A stretch of DNA of 26,495 nt from an uncultured Clostridia bacterium (lineage in GTDB: Bacteria > Bacillota > Clostridia > Oscillospirales > Ruminococcaceae). Shown in pieces: positions 14,941 to 21,737 of this stretch (position 1 is its first letter; the number at the start of each line of letters is the position of its first letter). The position numbers and the translations under genes were made by a program. Location: positions 1 to 26,495 of the forward strand of contig CAMEPN010000002.1 in NCBI GenBank assembly GCA_945931735.1, written 5' to 3'. Under the pieces are notes generated by a model. That model was not told where the DNA came from, searched no databases, and worked only from the letters and a program-made list of their open reading frames with translations.

Positions 14941-14992
14941 AAATAATTGCGGCGTCGGGTCATTCGGTTTTCGTCCGACAGGGAGGATAAAA

Positions 14993-16315
14993 ATGTACGA
15001 TGTGTTTATAAGTTACAGAAGAAACGGCGGAACGGATTTCACCAGACTGCTGTACGAGCATTTGTCGCGCATGGGGCTTGATGTGTTTTTCGATATCGAA
15101 GAGCTGAAAAACGGTATGTTCAACACAAAGCTCTATGAATGCATCGAACAGAGCCATAATTTCCTGCTTGTGCTGTCGAAAAACGCTTTGGACAGGTGCT
15201 CCGATGAGGGCGACTGGGTCAAGAAAGAAATTCTGCACGCGCTTGAGCAGAAAAAGAATATCGTTCCCGTAATGCTGCCCGATTTTAACTGGCCGGAAAG
15301 CCTGCCCGCCGACATAGACGAGCTGCGGCATTATAACGCGGTAAAGTTCAGCGAGTACTACTTCGACGCGTCGATCGACAAATTGATCGGAATGCTCGCC
15401 AATGTCGAAGCGGAAGGCGCAGAAAAGCCCGACGACAAGCTGCCCGAAAGGACGGAGAACAAATATTATGATTTGGTTGGCGGAAGCGCGGAGCTGAAAA
15501 GAATACAGACCCAGCAGAAAATCATGAAGTTATTCGACGAGGACGTTTATGCCAAGGTGATCGACAGGTATGAAAAGCTTGTGGTTCTTGACGTTGGCTC
15601 AAACAGGGGCGACCTTATCGCCGACAGAATGGGCGGGAGCGAGCGCCTTGAAAGGATAGTGGGTCTTGAATTTGACGGTGATCTCGTAAAGAAAGCCAAC
15701 GAAAAGTATTCGGGAACAGGCAAGATGTCGTTTCATCAGATAGACGTAGAAGCGGACGACATGGAGTCCGCGCTTGAAGAGATAATGGAGCAGTGCGGCG
15801 TCGAGAAGTTCAACATCATACATATAAGCCTGCTTATCCTTCATCTTAAAAACCCATACAAGCTGCTCAAGACGCTGCGGAAATTCCTCACGGAGGACGG
15901 AATTGTCTTTATAAAGGACGTTGACGATGGGATAAACTTCGCGTATCCCGACGAAAACAACGATTTCAAGCGGGCGATGAGCATTTGCGGCAGGCTGGAA
16001 ACCTCGGGCTTCAGAGAGAGCGGGCGGCAGATTTATAACCTGCTTAAGCGGACGGGGTATCGTAAAGTTACCCTTGAAAAAGACGGCATAAATACGTCGG
16101 AGATGGATTATGACGAGCGCAGCGCGATGTTTGATATGTACTTCTCCTTTATTCTTGAAGATCTGAAGATACTTACAAAAAAATACCCCGACAACAAGCA
16201 GATGAAAAAAGACCTCGACTGGTTCTCGGATATTTACGAAGAGCTTGAGTCGAGATTTCACGACCCGGGATTTCTGTTTTCGCTTGGCTGCATGATTTAT
16301 ATTGCGCAAAAATGA
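14993..16315 (+). CDS. TIR domain fused to a SAM-dependent methyltransferase
   Basis: A 440-residue cytosolic fusion. Residues 1-135 are a TIR domain close to human SARM1: DVFISYRR (3-10), FFDIEELKNG (32-41), NFLLVLSKNALDRC (56-69), DWVKKEI (74-80). By this alignment the catalytic glutamate is E79 (SARM1 E642) and W75 matches W638, so NAD cleavage is likely. Residues about 160-440 are a class I methyltransferase: motif I VLDVGSNRGDL (198-208), acidic E226 in GLEFDGD, HQIDVEAD, IIHISLLILHL. A predicted linker joins them near 140-160. TIR NADases often act in anti-phage defence or signalling; what the methyltransferase modifies is unknown. It is a single gene with its own promoter and terminator, next to no recognised defence genes. 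Confidence 0.88.
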   Translation: MYDVFISYRRNGGTDFTRLLYEHLSRMGLDVFFDIEELKNGMFNTKLYECIEQSHNFLLVLSKNALDRCSDEGDWVKKEILHALEQKKNIVPVMLPDFNWPESLPADIDELRHYNAVKFSEYYFDASIDKLIGMLANVEAEGAEKPDDKLPERTENKYYDLVGGSAELKRIQTQQKIMKLFDEDVYAKVIDRYEKLVVLDVGSNRGDLIADRMGGSERLERIVGLEFDGDLVKKANEKYSGTGKMSFHQIDVEADDMESALEEIMEQCGVEKFNIIHISLLILHLKNPYKLLKTLRKFLTEDGIVFIKDVDDGINFAYPDENNDFKRAMSICGRLETSGFRESGRQIYNLLKRTGYRKVTLEKDGINTSEMDYDERSAMFDMYFSFILEDLKILTKKYPDNKQMKKDLDWFSDIYEELESRFHDPGFLFSLGCMIYIAQK

Positions 16316-16321
16316 TAAAAA

Positions 16322-16349
16322 ATATCCCCGTCGTTTTCGGCGGGGATAT
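16322..16349. terminator. Bidirectional terminator between TIR gene and rpsR
   Basis: ATATCCCCG/CGGGGATAT with an inner extension forms a stem of about 12 bp around a TTTT loop. On the plus strand CGCTTTT follows; on the minus strand TTTTTATCATTTT follows. It therefore serves both convergent genes, the minus direction having the stronger tract. Confidence 0.88.
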
Positions 16350-16362
16350 CGCTTTTGTGAAA

Positions 16363-16611
16363 TTATTCAGCGGTGTAAGGAATGAGGGCGATCTGTCTTG
16401 CTCTCTTGATAGCTGTTGTCAGCTCTCTCTGATGATAAGCGCAGCAGCCCGTAACGCGGCGGGGCAGGATCTTAGCGCGCTCGGTCATGCACTTTCTGAG
16501 CTTAGCAACGTCCTTGTAATCAATGAATTCGGATCTGTCAACGCAGAACTGGCATACCTTTTTTCTGGCACGCTTAACGGGATGAGCGGATCTTTCAAAC
16601 TTTTCAGCCAT
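16363..16611 (-). CDS. rpsR: Ribosomal protein bS18, Cys-rich form
   Basis: An 82-residue small-subunit protein with the bS18 core: [20 protein letters not shown] then [16 protein letters not shown]. Cysteines C20, C23, C41, C56 and C57 make this the zinc-type (C+) form, usually the ancestral state in Firmicutes. It is third in the rpsF-ssb-rpsR operon, the universal bacterial arrangement in which S6 and S18 contact one another. AAAGGAGG precedes the ATG. Confidence 0.97.
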   Translation of the reverse strand: MAEKFERSAHPVKRARKKVCQFCVDRSEFIDYKDVAKLRKCMTERAKILPRRVTGCCAYHQRELTTAIKRARQIALIPYTAE

Positions 16612-16664
16612 GATACTGAACCTCCTTTATAGAATGGATAATCGGAAATTTCGCCGTTCCTTTG

Positions 16665-17126
16665 TCAGAACGGGTAGTCGTCGTCGGTCGCCGCCGATGT
16701 GAAGTCCGCAGCGGGTGCGGAAGCCTGCGGAGTCTGATAGCTCTGCGCGGGGGGAGCCGACGGAGCAGGAGCGGGGTAGCTTTCGCTGTATGCGCCGCCT
16801 TGCGATTTTGCTTCTCCTGTGAAGCAAAGACGGTCTGCAATAATTTCAGTAACTTTGACATTTGCACCATTTTTATCGGTGTAAGAACGTGTCTGAAGCT
16901 CGCCTTCAACAAGTATCATTCTTCCCTTGCTGAAATAACGTGTAACAAATTCAGCCTGCTGACGCCATGCAACGATGTTAAAGAAATCAGTTTTCTTTTC
17001 TTCGCCTTTCTGCTGAAAGCGTCTGTCGACAGCTATGCTGAAAGTGCATACATTCGCGCCAGTTGGGGTTGTCCTTAGTTCGAGGTCATGAGTGATTCTT
17101 CCCATGAGAATAACCTTGTTATACAT
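16665..17126 (-). CDS. ssb: Single-stranded DNA-binding protein
   Basis: SSB coats single-stranded DNA in replication, repair and recombination. The OB fold occupies about residues 1-105, starting MYNKVILMGRITHDLELR, with DFFNIVAWRQQAEFVTRYF and GRMILVEGELQTRSY. A Pro/Ala/Ser-rich linker follows, and the tail DDDYPF is the conserved acidic tip that recruits partner proteins. At 153 residues the length is normal. It lies between rpsF and rpsR with GGAGGTG upstream. Confidence 0.97.
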   Translation of the reverse strand: MYNKVILMGRITHDLELRTTPTGANVCTFSIAVDRRFQQKGEEKKTDFFNIVAWRQQAEFVTRYFSKGRMILVEGELQTRSYTDKNGANVKVTEIIADRLCFTGEAKSQGGAYSESYPAPAPSAPPAQSYQTPQASAPAADFTSAATDDDYPF

Positions 17127-17177
17127 CTTGGCACCTCCTGCCGAAATATCTGCAAACCGTGTTGGGTCGCACCGGAA

Positions 17178-17471
17178 TTACTTGGACAGAACTACGATAG
17201 AACGCAGAACGCCGTCGGTAATGTTGATGATACGCTCGAGCTCAGCGGGGAAATCGGGCTTGGACTCGAAGTTGTAGAGCACATAGTAGCCTTCGCTCTC
17301 GTAGTTGATCTCGTAAGCGAGCTTTCTCTTGCCCCACTCATCAATGTTGGTGAGTGTTCCGTTATCCTTGATAAGGTCAGCGAACTTTGCTGTCAGAGCC
17401 TTGATCTGCTCCTCGTCCTTCTTCAGGGAGAAAACGATGATTGCCTCATACTTTTCTGCTAACTTTGCCAT
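17178..17471 (-). CDS. rpsF: Ribosomal protein bS6
   Basis: A 97-residue small-subunit protein with the bS6 pattern: YEAIIVFSL, IDEWGKRKLAYEINYESEGYYVLYNF, and ERIINITDGVLRSIVV near the end. I place the start at the ATG at 17471, since AAGGAGGTG ends about seven bases before it. The GTG three codons upstream lies within that ribosome site. It is the first gene of the rpsF-ssb-rpsR operon, with a consensus promoter about 80 bp upstream. Confidence 0.97.
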   Translation of the reverse strand: MAKLAEKYEAIIVFSLKKDEEQIKALTAKFADLIKDNGTLTNIDEWGKRKLAYEINYESEGYYVLYNFESKPDFPAELERIINITDGVLRSIVVLSK

Positions 17472-17554
17472 TAAAAGCACCTCCTTATGGATATATATCC
17501 CGCAGATTTCTGCGAGAAAGGGGTCAATGACTGATTTACAGCCTTAACTTCATT

Positions 17555-17583
17555 ATTATATCAGATAAATTCCCTTTTGTCAA
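17555..17583 (-). promoter_or_regulatory. Consensus sigma-A promoter of rpsF-ssb-rpsR
   Basis: On the minus strand, TTGACA (17583-17578), a 17-base spacer and TATAAT (17560-17555). The leader of about 77 bases contains a small stem, CGCAG/CTGCG (near 17497-17511). I could not recognise the published S6:S18 autoregulatory motif in it. Confidence 0.93.
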
Positions 17584-17690
17584 GCATTTTTCGGGACATT
17601 TTTCGGAAATATTGCGGCTTCGGCAATGCGGGCGCGCCTTGAAACACAGCCTGTGTGCGCGTTCCTGTCCGAGCGGCTGCCGCTTCATTG

Positions 17691-18926
17691 TCAATATTCC
17701 GCGGGCACCTCGTCGGTTTCGTCCGCGTCCATTTTTGCGCCGTCGGTTTCGTCGGGGCGTTTTTCTCCCTTATAGAGAAGCTTCATGATGACCGGCGAAA
17801 TAACCGACGAGCAGATTATCAGCAGAATGACCGACGTAAAATAGGCGGGGTCGACCATTCCGACCGCAAGCCCTTTCTGCGCCACGATAAGCGCGACCTC
17901 TCCCCTTGTCATCATGCCGACGCCGACCTTGAGCGAATCGCGGGTGTTGTATTTCCAGAGCTTTGCGACCAGTCCGCAGCCTATTACCTTTCCGAGCAGG
18001 GCGACTGCAACGAACGCCAGCGAGAACCACAGCAGCCCGAGCGTGAACCCGTCGAACTGCGTTTTAAGCCCGATGCTCGCGAAAAACACGGGTCCGAACA
18101 GCATATAGCTGCTGATATCCATTTTTCCCGCGATATACTCCGCGTCGCGCAGGTTGCAGAGGATTATTCCCGCGACATACGCGCCGGTTATATCCGCGAT
18201 ACCGAAGAATTTTTCCGCGCAGTATGCCATGATAAAGCACAGCGCAAGTCCGAAAATAGGTATTCTGCGCTGGTGGAAGAATTTCTTGTCGAGGAATTTG
18301 AACAGGAAATACACGAGGAAGCCGACGACAACGCTGAACAGAATGAACAGCACGGTCTTTATCACAACGTCGAGCGGCTTTACGTCCGCGTCCTTGAAGC
18401 CGATAACGAACGTCAGCACGATTATGCCGATAACGTCGTCGATTATCGCGGAACTGATTATGACCGTGCCGACCTTTCCTTTAAGGTGTCCCAGCTCGCG
18501 GAGCGTCTGAACCGTAATGCTGACGGAGGTCGCCGTCATTATCGTGCCGATAAACACGCCGCGCAGGAACTCCTCAGACCCGAACGGCGCGAAGCCGAAG
18601 AACAGCGAGTACAGCAGCCAGCCGGCAACGAGCGGGACAAAAACTCCCGCGCTTGCGATAGTCAGCGCAACGGGGCCTGTTTTTACAAGCTCCTTAAGGT
18701 TAGTTTCAAGACCTGCCGAGAACATCAGCAGAATGACGCCTATTTCCGCCATAGAAACGATAAAATCGGACTGGTCGACCAGTCCGAGTACGCTCGGGCC
18801 GATTATAAGACCCGCTACTATCTGTCCGACAACCTGCGGAGCCTTTAATTTTTTCGCAAGAAGACCGAACAGCTTCGCGGCGATAAGGATTATCGCAAGA
18901 TCCTTAAAGCACTCATAAGTTTCCAT
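17691..18926 (-). CDS. CPA2-family cation/proton antiporter
   Basis: An inner-membrane exchanger of Na+ or K+ for protons, 411 residues with about 12-13 hydrophobic segments. Family marks are KAPQVVGQIVAGLIIGPSVLGL near the N-terminus, MFSAGLETN, and the unwound-helix SSAIIDDVIGII with the paired aspartates that carry ions in NapA-type transporters. MMTRGEVALIVAQKGL resembles the conserved TRGE(V/I) segment. The C-terminus is a short acidic cytosolic tail (DETDGAKMDADETDE) without a TrkA-N domain, so it is not a full KefB/C. I use the ATG at 18926; a GTG two codons upstream is possible. It is a single gene with its own promoter. Substrate ion unknown. Confidence 0.9.
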   Translation of the reverse strand: METYECFKDLAIILIAAKLFGLLAKKLKAPQVVGQIVAGLIIGPSVLGLVDQSDFIVSMAEIGVILLMFSAGLETNLKELVKTGPVALTIASAGVFVPLVAGWLLYSLFFGFAPFGSEEFLRGVFIGTIMTATSVSITVQTLRELGHLKGKVGTVIISSAIIDDVIGIIVLTFVIGFKDADVKPLDVVIKTVLFILFSVVVGFLVYFLFKFLDKKFFHQRRIPIFGLALCFIMAYCAEKFFGIADITGAYVAGIILCNLRDAEYIAGKMDISSYMLFGPVFFASIGLKTQFDGFTLGLLWFSLAFVAVALLGKVIGCGLVAKLWKYNTRDSLKVGVGMMTRGEVALIVAQKGLAVGMVDPAYFTSVILLIICSSVISPVIMKLLYKGEKRPDETDGAKMDADETDEVPAEY

Positions 18927-18985
18927 ACACAAACCGCTTTCTTTCTTAAGGCAGTGCCGCGCACGCCGTAATTATTCACTATCTT

Positions 18986-19014
18986 ATTATATTATCTTTT
19001 CTTTGTTTATGCAA
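18986..19014 (-). promoter_or_regulatory. Sigma-A-like promoter of the antiporter gene
   Basis: On the minus strand, TTGCAT (19014-19009), 17 bases and TATAAT (18991-18986), about 60 bp upstream of the start codon. The -10 is perfect and the -35 weak, which suggests moderate or regulated expression. Confidence 0.7.
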
Positions 19015-19032
19015 TGATATTAATTCACAAAA

Positions 19033-19056
19033 AAACGCAGAGCGGGCGTTTATTTT
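19033..19056 (+). terminator. Terminator-like hairpin upstream of the IIA-like gene
   Basis: AAACGC/GCGTTT (19033-19038 with 19046-19051) is followed by ATTTTTGG. No plus-strand gene ends here, so it may be a leader hairpin of the IIA-HPr transcript or a block against stray transcription. The stem is short. Confidence 0.4.
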
Positions 19057-19100
19057 TGGCTTTTTTGGGGAACAGATAAAGCAGGCGCGGAGGTGAGGGC

Positions 19101-19574
19101 TTGTTTAAGAATTTTGACGATATGCTTGGCGTGCGAATACTTGCGGCGGCTGCCGACGGTAGGGTCATGCCGATAGGCGAGCTAGGCGACGGGGTGTATT
19201 CAAGGCGCGCCGAGGGCGACGGTTACGCTGTTGTTCCCTCGTCGGGTATATTCTCGGCGGGTCGGGATATCGCCCTTTATTCCCCCGCGGACGGCGTTGT
19301 GTCGGAGATATTGCCGCAGGGTGGAATAACGCTGCGCACGGGCGACGGAATAACGCTGTCGGTAATATACGGCGGCGGGGGCAGGATTTCCGCCGAGCTT
19401 GGGGCGAGGATATACGCGGGCGAGCCGTTTTGTATGCTGCCGCGCGGAAGTCCTCTTATAAACGGCGCGATAGCCGTTCTGATAAACGAAACCGACAGGA
19501 TAACCGAGCTTCACATACGGAGCGGACGCCGCCGTCACGGCAGCGCGGCGGCATTCTACCGTGTTTCGGAATGA
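19101..19574 (+). CDS. IIA-Glc-like PTS protein lacking the catalytic histidines
   Basis: A 157-residue protein with the beta-sandwich pattern of glucose-type IIA: ADGRVMPIGEL near the start, GDGYAVVPSSG, SPADGVVSEI (61-70), then GDGITLSVIYGGG and an AGEPF turn. True IIA proteins carry two active-site histidines, one in the HAI segment after the SPADG strand and one in LIHIG. Here the matching places read QGGI (73-76) and SVIYG (87-91), so neither histidine is present and it should not accept phosphate from HPr in the usual way. The start is a TTG at 19101 behind GGAGGTGA. HPr follows after 46 bp. It may be a regulatory or structural relic of IIA; no permease domains accompany it. Confidence 0.72.
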   Translation: MFKNFDDMLGVRILAAAADGRVMPIGELGDGVYSRRAEGDGYAVVPSSGIFSAGRDIALYSPADGVVSEILPQGGITLRTGDGITLSVIYGGGGRISAELGARIYAGEPFCMLPRGSPLINGAIAVLINETDRITELHIRSGRRRHGSAAAFYRVSE

Positions 19575-19620
19575 CCACAATAACGCGCGGGGACAGCCCG
19601 CTCACGAAAGGAAAAATAAC

Positions 19621-19878
19621 ATGAGATCATTCAAATACACCATAACCGACGAGGTCGGTATCCACGCTAGACCTGCGGGTCTGCTCGCGAAAAAGGCAAA
19701 GGAGTTTGACAGCGCGATAACCGTTGAAAAGGACGGAAAGTCGGTCAACGCAACGAAGCTTATGATGCTTATGGGTCTGGGCGTGAAGTGCGGCGACACC
19801 GTGACCGTGACCGCCGAGGGCACGGACGAGGAAGCCGCCGCCGCTGCTATGGAGCAGTTTTTCAAGGAAAATCTGTAA
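19621..19878 (+). CDS. ptsH: Phosphocarrier protein HPr
   Basis: An 85-residue HPr that relays phosphate from enzyme I to sugar-specific PTS components. The active-site motif GIHARPAG (13-20) with His15 is intact. The region around residue 46 reads NATKLMMLMGLG, with lysine where Firmicutes HPr usually has the kinase-target serine in a KSIMG context. Regulation by HPr kinase at Ser46 is therefore unlikely, a variant I believe is frequent in Ruminococcaceae. It lies 46 bp after the IIA-like gene with AAAGGA upstream, and a terminator follows. Confidence 0.92.
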   Translation: MRSFKYTITDEVGIHARPAGLLAKKAKEFDSAITVEKDGKSVNATKLMMLMGLGVKCGDTVTVTAEGTDEEAAAAAMEQFFKENL

Positions 19879-19901
19879 TCCCCGGCGACAATACCGAATA
19901 A

Positions 19902-19943
19902 ATATCGGCTGCCCCCCTTTCGGAGGACAGCCGATATATTTTA
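19902..19943. terminator. Terminator between HPr and the serpin gene
   Basis: ATATCGGCTG/CAGCCGATAT (19902-19911 with 19928-19937), strengthened by inner C/G runs, is followed by ATTTTA on the plus strand and ATTTATT on the minus strand. It probably serves both converging genes. Confidence 0.88.
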
Positions 19944-19986
19944 AGGCAGTACCGTTTTTTTACCCGTTTAATTGCGCCGTTTCGCC

Positions 19987-21363
19987 TTAAACGGGCTGAT
20001 AAACCGTGCCGACGAACAGCGGCTGACCGTCCATGCCGTCGATAACAAACAGGAATGGTCTGCCCAGCACGAAGTCGATATCATCTCCCGTGGGCATTGC
20101 GGCGCCCGCCGCGATCATTTCCGTGAACGCCGACGTTTCGCAGCCCTCCTCGTCGATCTTCACGCGGGCGGAGTGCGTCGCTTTTCCGAGATAAACTCCC
20201 GAGCTTCCGCCGTTAAGCAGGCAGAATTCCGCAGCGTCGGGCGAGAACACGTCGGTTATGCCAAGCGCGTTAAGTCCGTCGGTTAGGTCGAACGAGGAAG
20301 CAACGTCAAATTTGGGAACAGATAGGTTTACATGATAAAGTCCGGAGTTTTCCCATGCTACGCCCGACTTTACAAGCTCCATATACTCCCCCGCGGCGAG
20401 CACGTCGTCCACGCTTTTGTCCTCGTCGGGAAGAATGAGCCACATACCGCAGTCGGACGCGAAGCTCAGCCGCACGGCGCCGAAATCCTCCCCGCAGTAA
20501 TATGTCATATATCGGGAGCAGTTCATGAACTCCGCGCTGACGTCACCGCCTGCGGCGTGAAATAGCTTGGCGTCGTTATTCCGCGGGTCGAATTCGGCGC
20601 TCCATTTCCCCTTGAAAAGAACGGTGGAATACATCGCGAGCACCGCCTGCGGGGTCAGTTCCGAATTCTCGGCGGCGTCTGTAAGCAGTCCGCCCGTCTG
20701 CTCGTTAAGCCAGCTCCGCAGCGCCGCGTTCATCTCTTCCGAGCCGAAGCTGCCGTAATATCCCGACGCATAATAGTTATCCGCAAGGGTATTCAGCACG
20801 TCCTGCCGATAATCAAGGCTGCTGTCCAGCCATACGGAATTTCCGAGGAGGCTGGTTATCGCGCCGTCGTCGCAGTAGTTGGCGTTCCACACCTGCCCCG
20901 CCTGTGTGCGGAGGGCTTCCATATCCTCGGCGGAGAGCAGGTCAAGGATCTCGCTGCGGCTCTGTCTGTCGGTCATTTCCGCCAGCATTGACAGCGCCAT
21001 GTAAAGGTTCACGGGGGAATATACGCGGTTCTCCTCGGCACCCGAAAGAAACTGCCGCGTGCTCCCGCCGTAGAAATCCCACAGATTATCCGCATAGCCG
21101 CTGACATTGCAGAGCTGCGCTTGCCGGTCGCTGCGCCATTTGTCGTAGTCGCTGTCGAAGTTCGGACTGAGTTCGTTCGGGTATTCCGACATTTTCGGGT
21201 AGACCGCCTGCGCTGCCAAGACATTATTTCCCGTTGGGGCATTTGCTGCTGACGAACAGCCCGCAGCCAACAGGCAGACTGCCGCCGCGCCTGCTATTAC
21301 CCGAAGTATGCGGCGCATTTTGCGGGCGGAAGTATTTGCTTTGCTGTGCCTTTCATGTTTCAT
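19987..21363 (-). CDS. Serpin lipoprotein
   Basis: A 458-residue secreted serine-protease inhibitor of the serpin fold. The N-terminus is a lipoprotein signal with lipobox LLAAGC (Cys36), so it would be tethered outside the membrane. Serpin marks include NRVYSPVNLYMALSMLAEMT, LLGNSVWLD, LFKGKWSAEFDP, and a C-terminus GRPFLFVIDG. The reactive loop follows the hinge DEEGCETSAFTEM and reads AAGAAMPTGDD, several residues longer than in antitrypsin. Small residues at the likely P1 region suggest an elastase-like target, though the exact bond is uncertain. AAAGGAG precedes the ATG. Gut bacteria may use such serpins against host or microbial proteases. A MITE-like insertion lies 56 bp upstream. Confidence 0.92.
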   Translation of the reverse strand: MKHERHSKANTSARKMRRILRVIAGAAAVCLLAAGCSSAANAPTGNNVLAAQAVYPKMSEYPNELSPNFDSDYDKWRSDRQAQLCNVSGYADNLWDFYGGSTRQFLSGAEENRVYSPVNLYMALSMLAEMTDRQSRSEILDLLSAEDMEALRTQAGQVWNANYCDDGAITSLLGNSVWLDSSLDYRQDVLNTLADNYYASGYYGSFGSEEMNAALRSWLNEQTGGLLTDAAENSELTPQAVLAMYSTVLFKGKWSAEFDPRNNDAKLFHAAGGDVSAEFMNCSRYMTYYCGEDFGAVRLSFASDCGMWLILPDEDKSVDDVLAAGEYMELVKSGVAWENSGLYHVNLSVPKFDVASSFDLTDGLNALGITDVFSPDAAEFCLLNGGSSGVYLGKATHSARVKIDEEGCETSAFTEMIAAGAAMPTGDDIDFVLGRPFLFVIDGMDGQPLFVGTVYQPV

Positions 21364-21421
21364 GATACGAAATTCTCCTTTTCGGCGTAAAAAATATAAT
21401 GCGCCCCTGCGGCTTATATAA

Positions 21422-21580
21422 GGGCATCTCTAAAAACCTTGTTTGAGATAAAATCAGCAGTGCACGCCGTCTGCTGCGTCAACCCTCCTCTCAAGGCATA
21501 CAGCCTTGCTTCGTCGGCTTTCCTTGCAGCCGACGCACCCTGCCGATTTTCTCTTTTCAAACCAGTTTTTAGAGGTGCCC
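21422..21580. mobile_element. MITE-like element with TAA target duplication
   Basis: A 159-bp non-coding element bounded by inverted repeats GGGCATCTCTAAAAAC and (reverse complement of the other end) GGGCACCTCTAAAAAC, 15 of 16 identical. Similarity between the ends continues inward for about 50 bp (GTTTGA, then AAAATC and GGCAG-like blocks). It is flanked by TAA at 21419-21421 and 21581-21583, a probable 3-bp target duplication. Inside are stems AAGGC/GCCTT and GTCGGCT/AGCCGAC. No transposase is encoded, so it would depend on a related element elsewhere, perhaps of the IS5 type. Confidence 0.8.
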
Positions 21581-21659
21581 TAAATAATACCCCGAAAAAG
21601 CGAAAAAGGTTTCAATTTTGTTGGGAATATGGTATTTCGGGGAAAAACTCCCGCAAAAG

Positions 21660-21693
21660 ATCGCCGGTTCTGATCTGACGCAGAACCGGCGAT
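21660..21693 (-). terminator. Terminator hairpin after the chemoreceptor gene
   Basis: A perfect 13-bp stem ATCGCCGGTTCTG/CAGAACCGGCGAT (21660-21672 with 21681-21693). On the minus strand CTTTTGC follows. On the plus strand a better T tract follows (TTTATTTTTTT), so it may also stop plus-strand transcription. Confidence 0.8.
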
Positions 21694-21737
21694 ATCCGTT
21701 TATTTTTTTGCCGAACGTGGCTGAATGCCCGTTTTCG

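Noticed and set aside
14993..16315. TIR gene as part of a larger defence island
   Set aside because: Neighbours are a B12 operon and ribosomal protein genes; no other defence gene was found in the window.
17472..17547. S6:S18 autoregulatory RNA motif in the rpsF leader
   Set aside because: The leader has one small stem, but I could not place the CCG-containing bulge that defines the published motif, so it is not annotated.
17583..17612. CATTTTTCGG direct repeat after the rpsF promoter
   Set aside because: There are only two copies in an AT-rich spacer between genes, with no matching element elsewhere in the window.
17655..18848. Long plus-strand frame (397 codons) opposite the antiporter gene
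   Set aside because: It is a shadow of the antiporter on the other strand, highly charged and without recognisable motifs. The minus-strand frame has clear transporter motifs and a promoter.
19930..19940. CCGATAT as a sigma-28 -10 box near the HPr terminator
   Set aside because: It is part of the terminator stem and lacks a -35 TAAA element.
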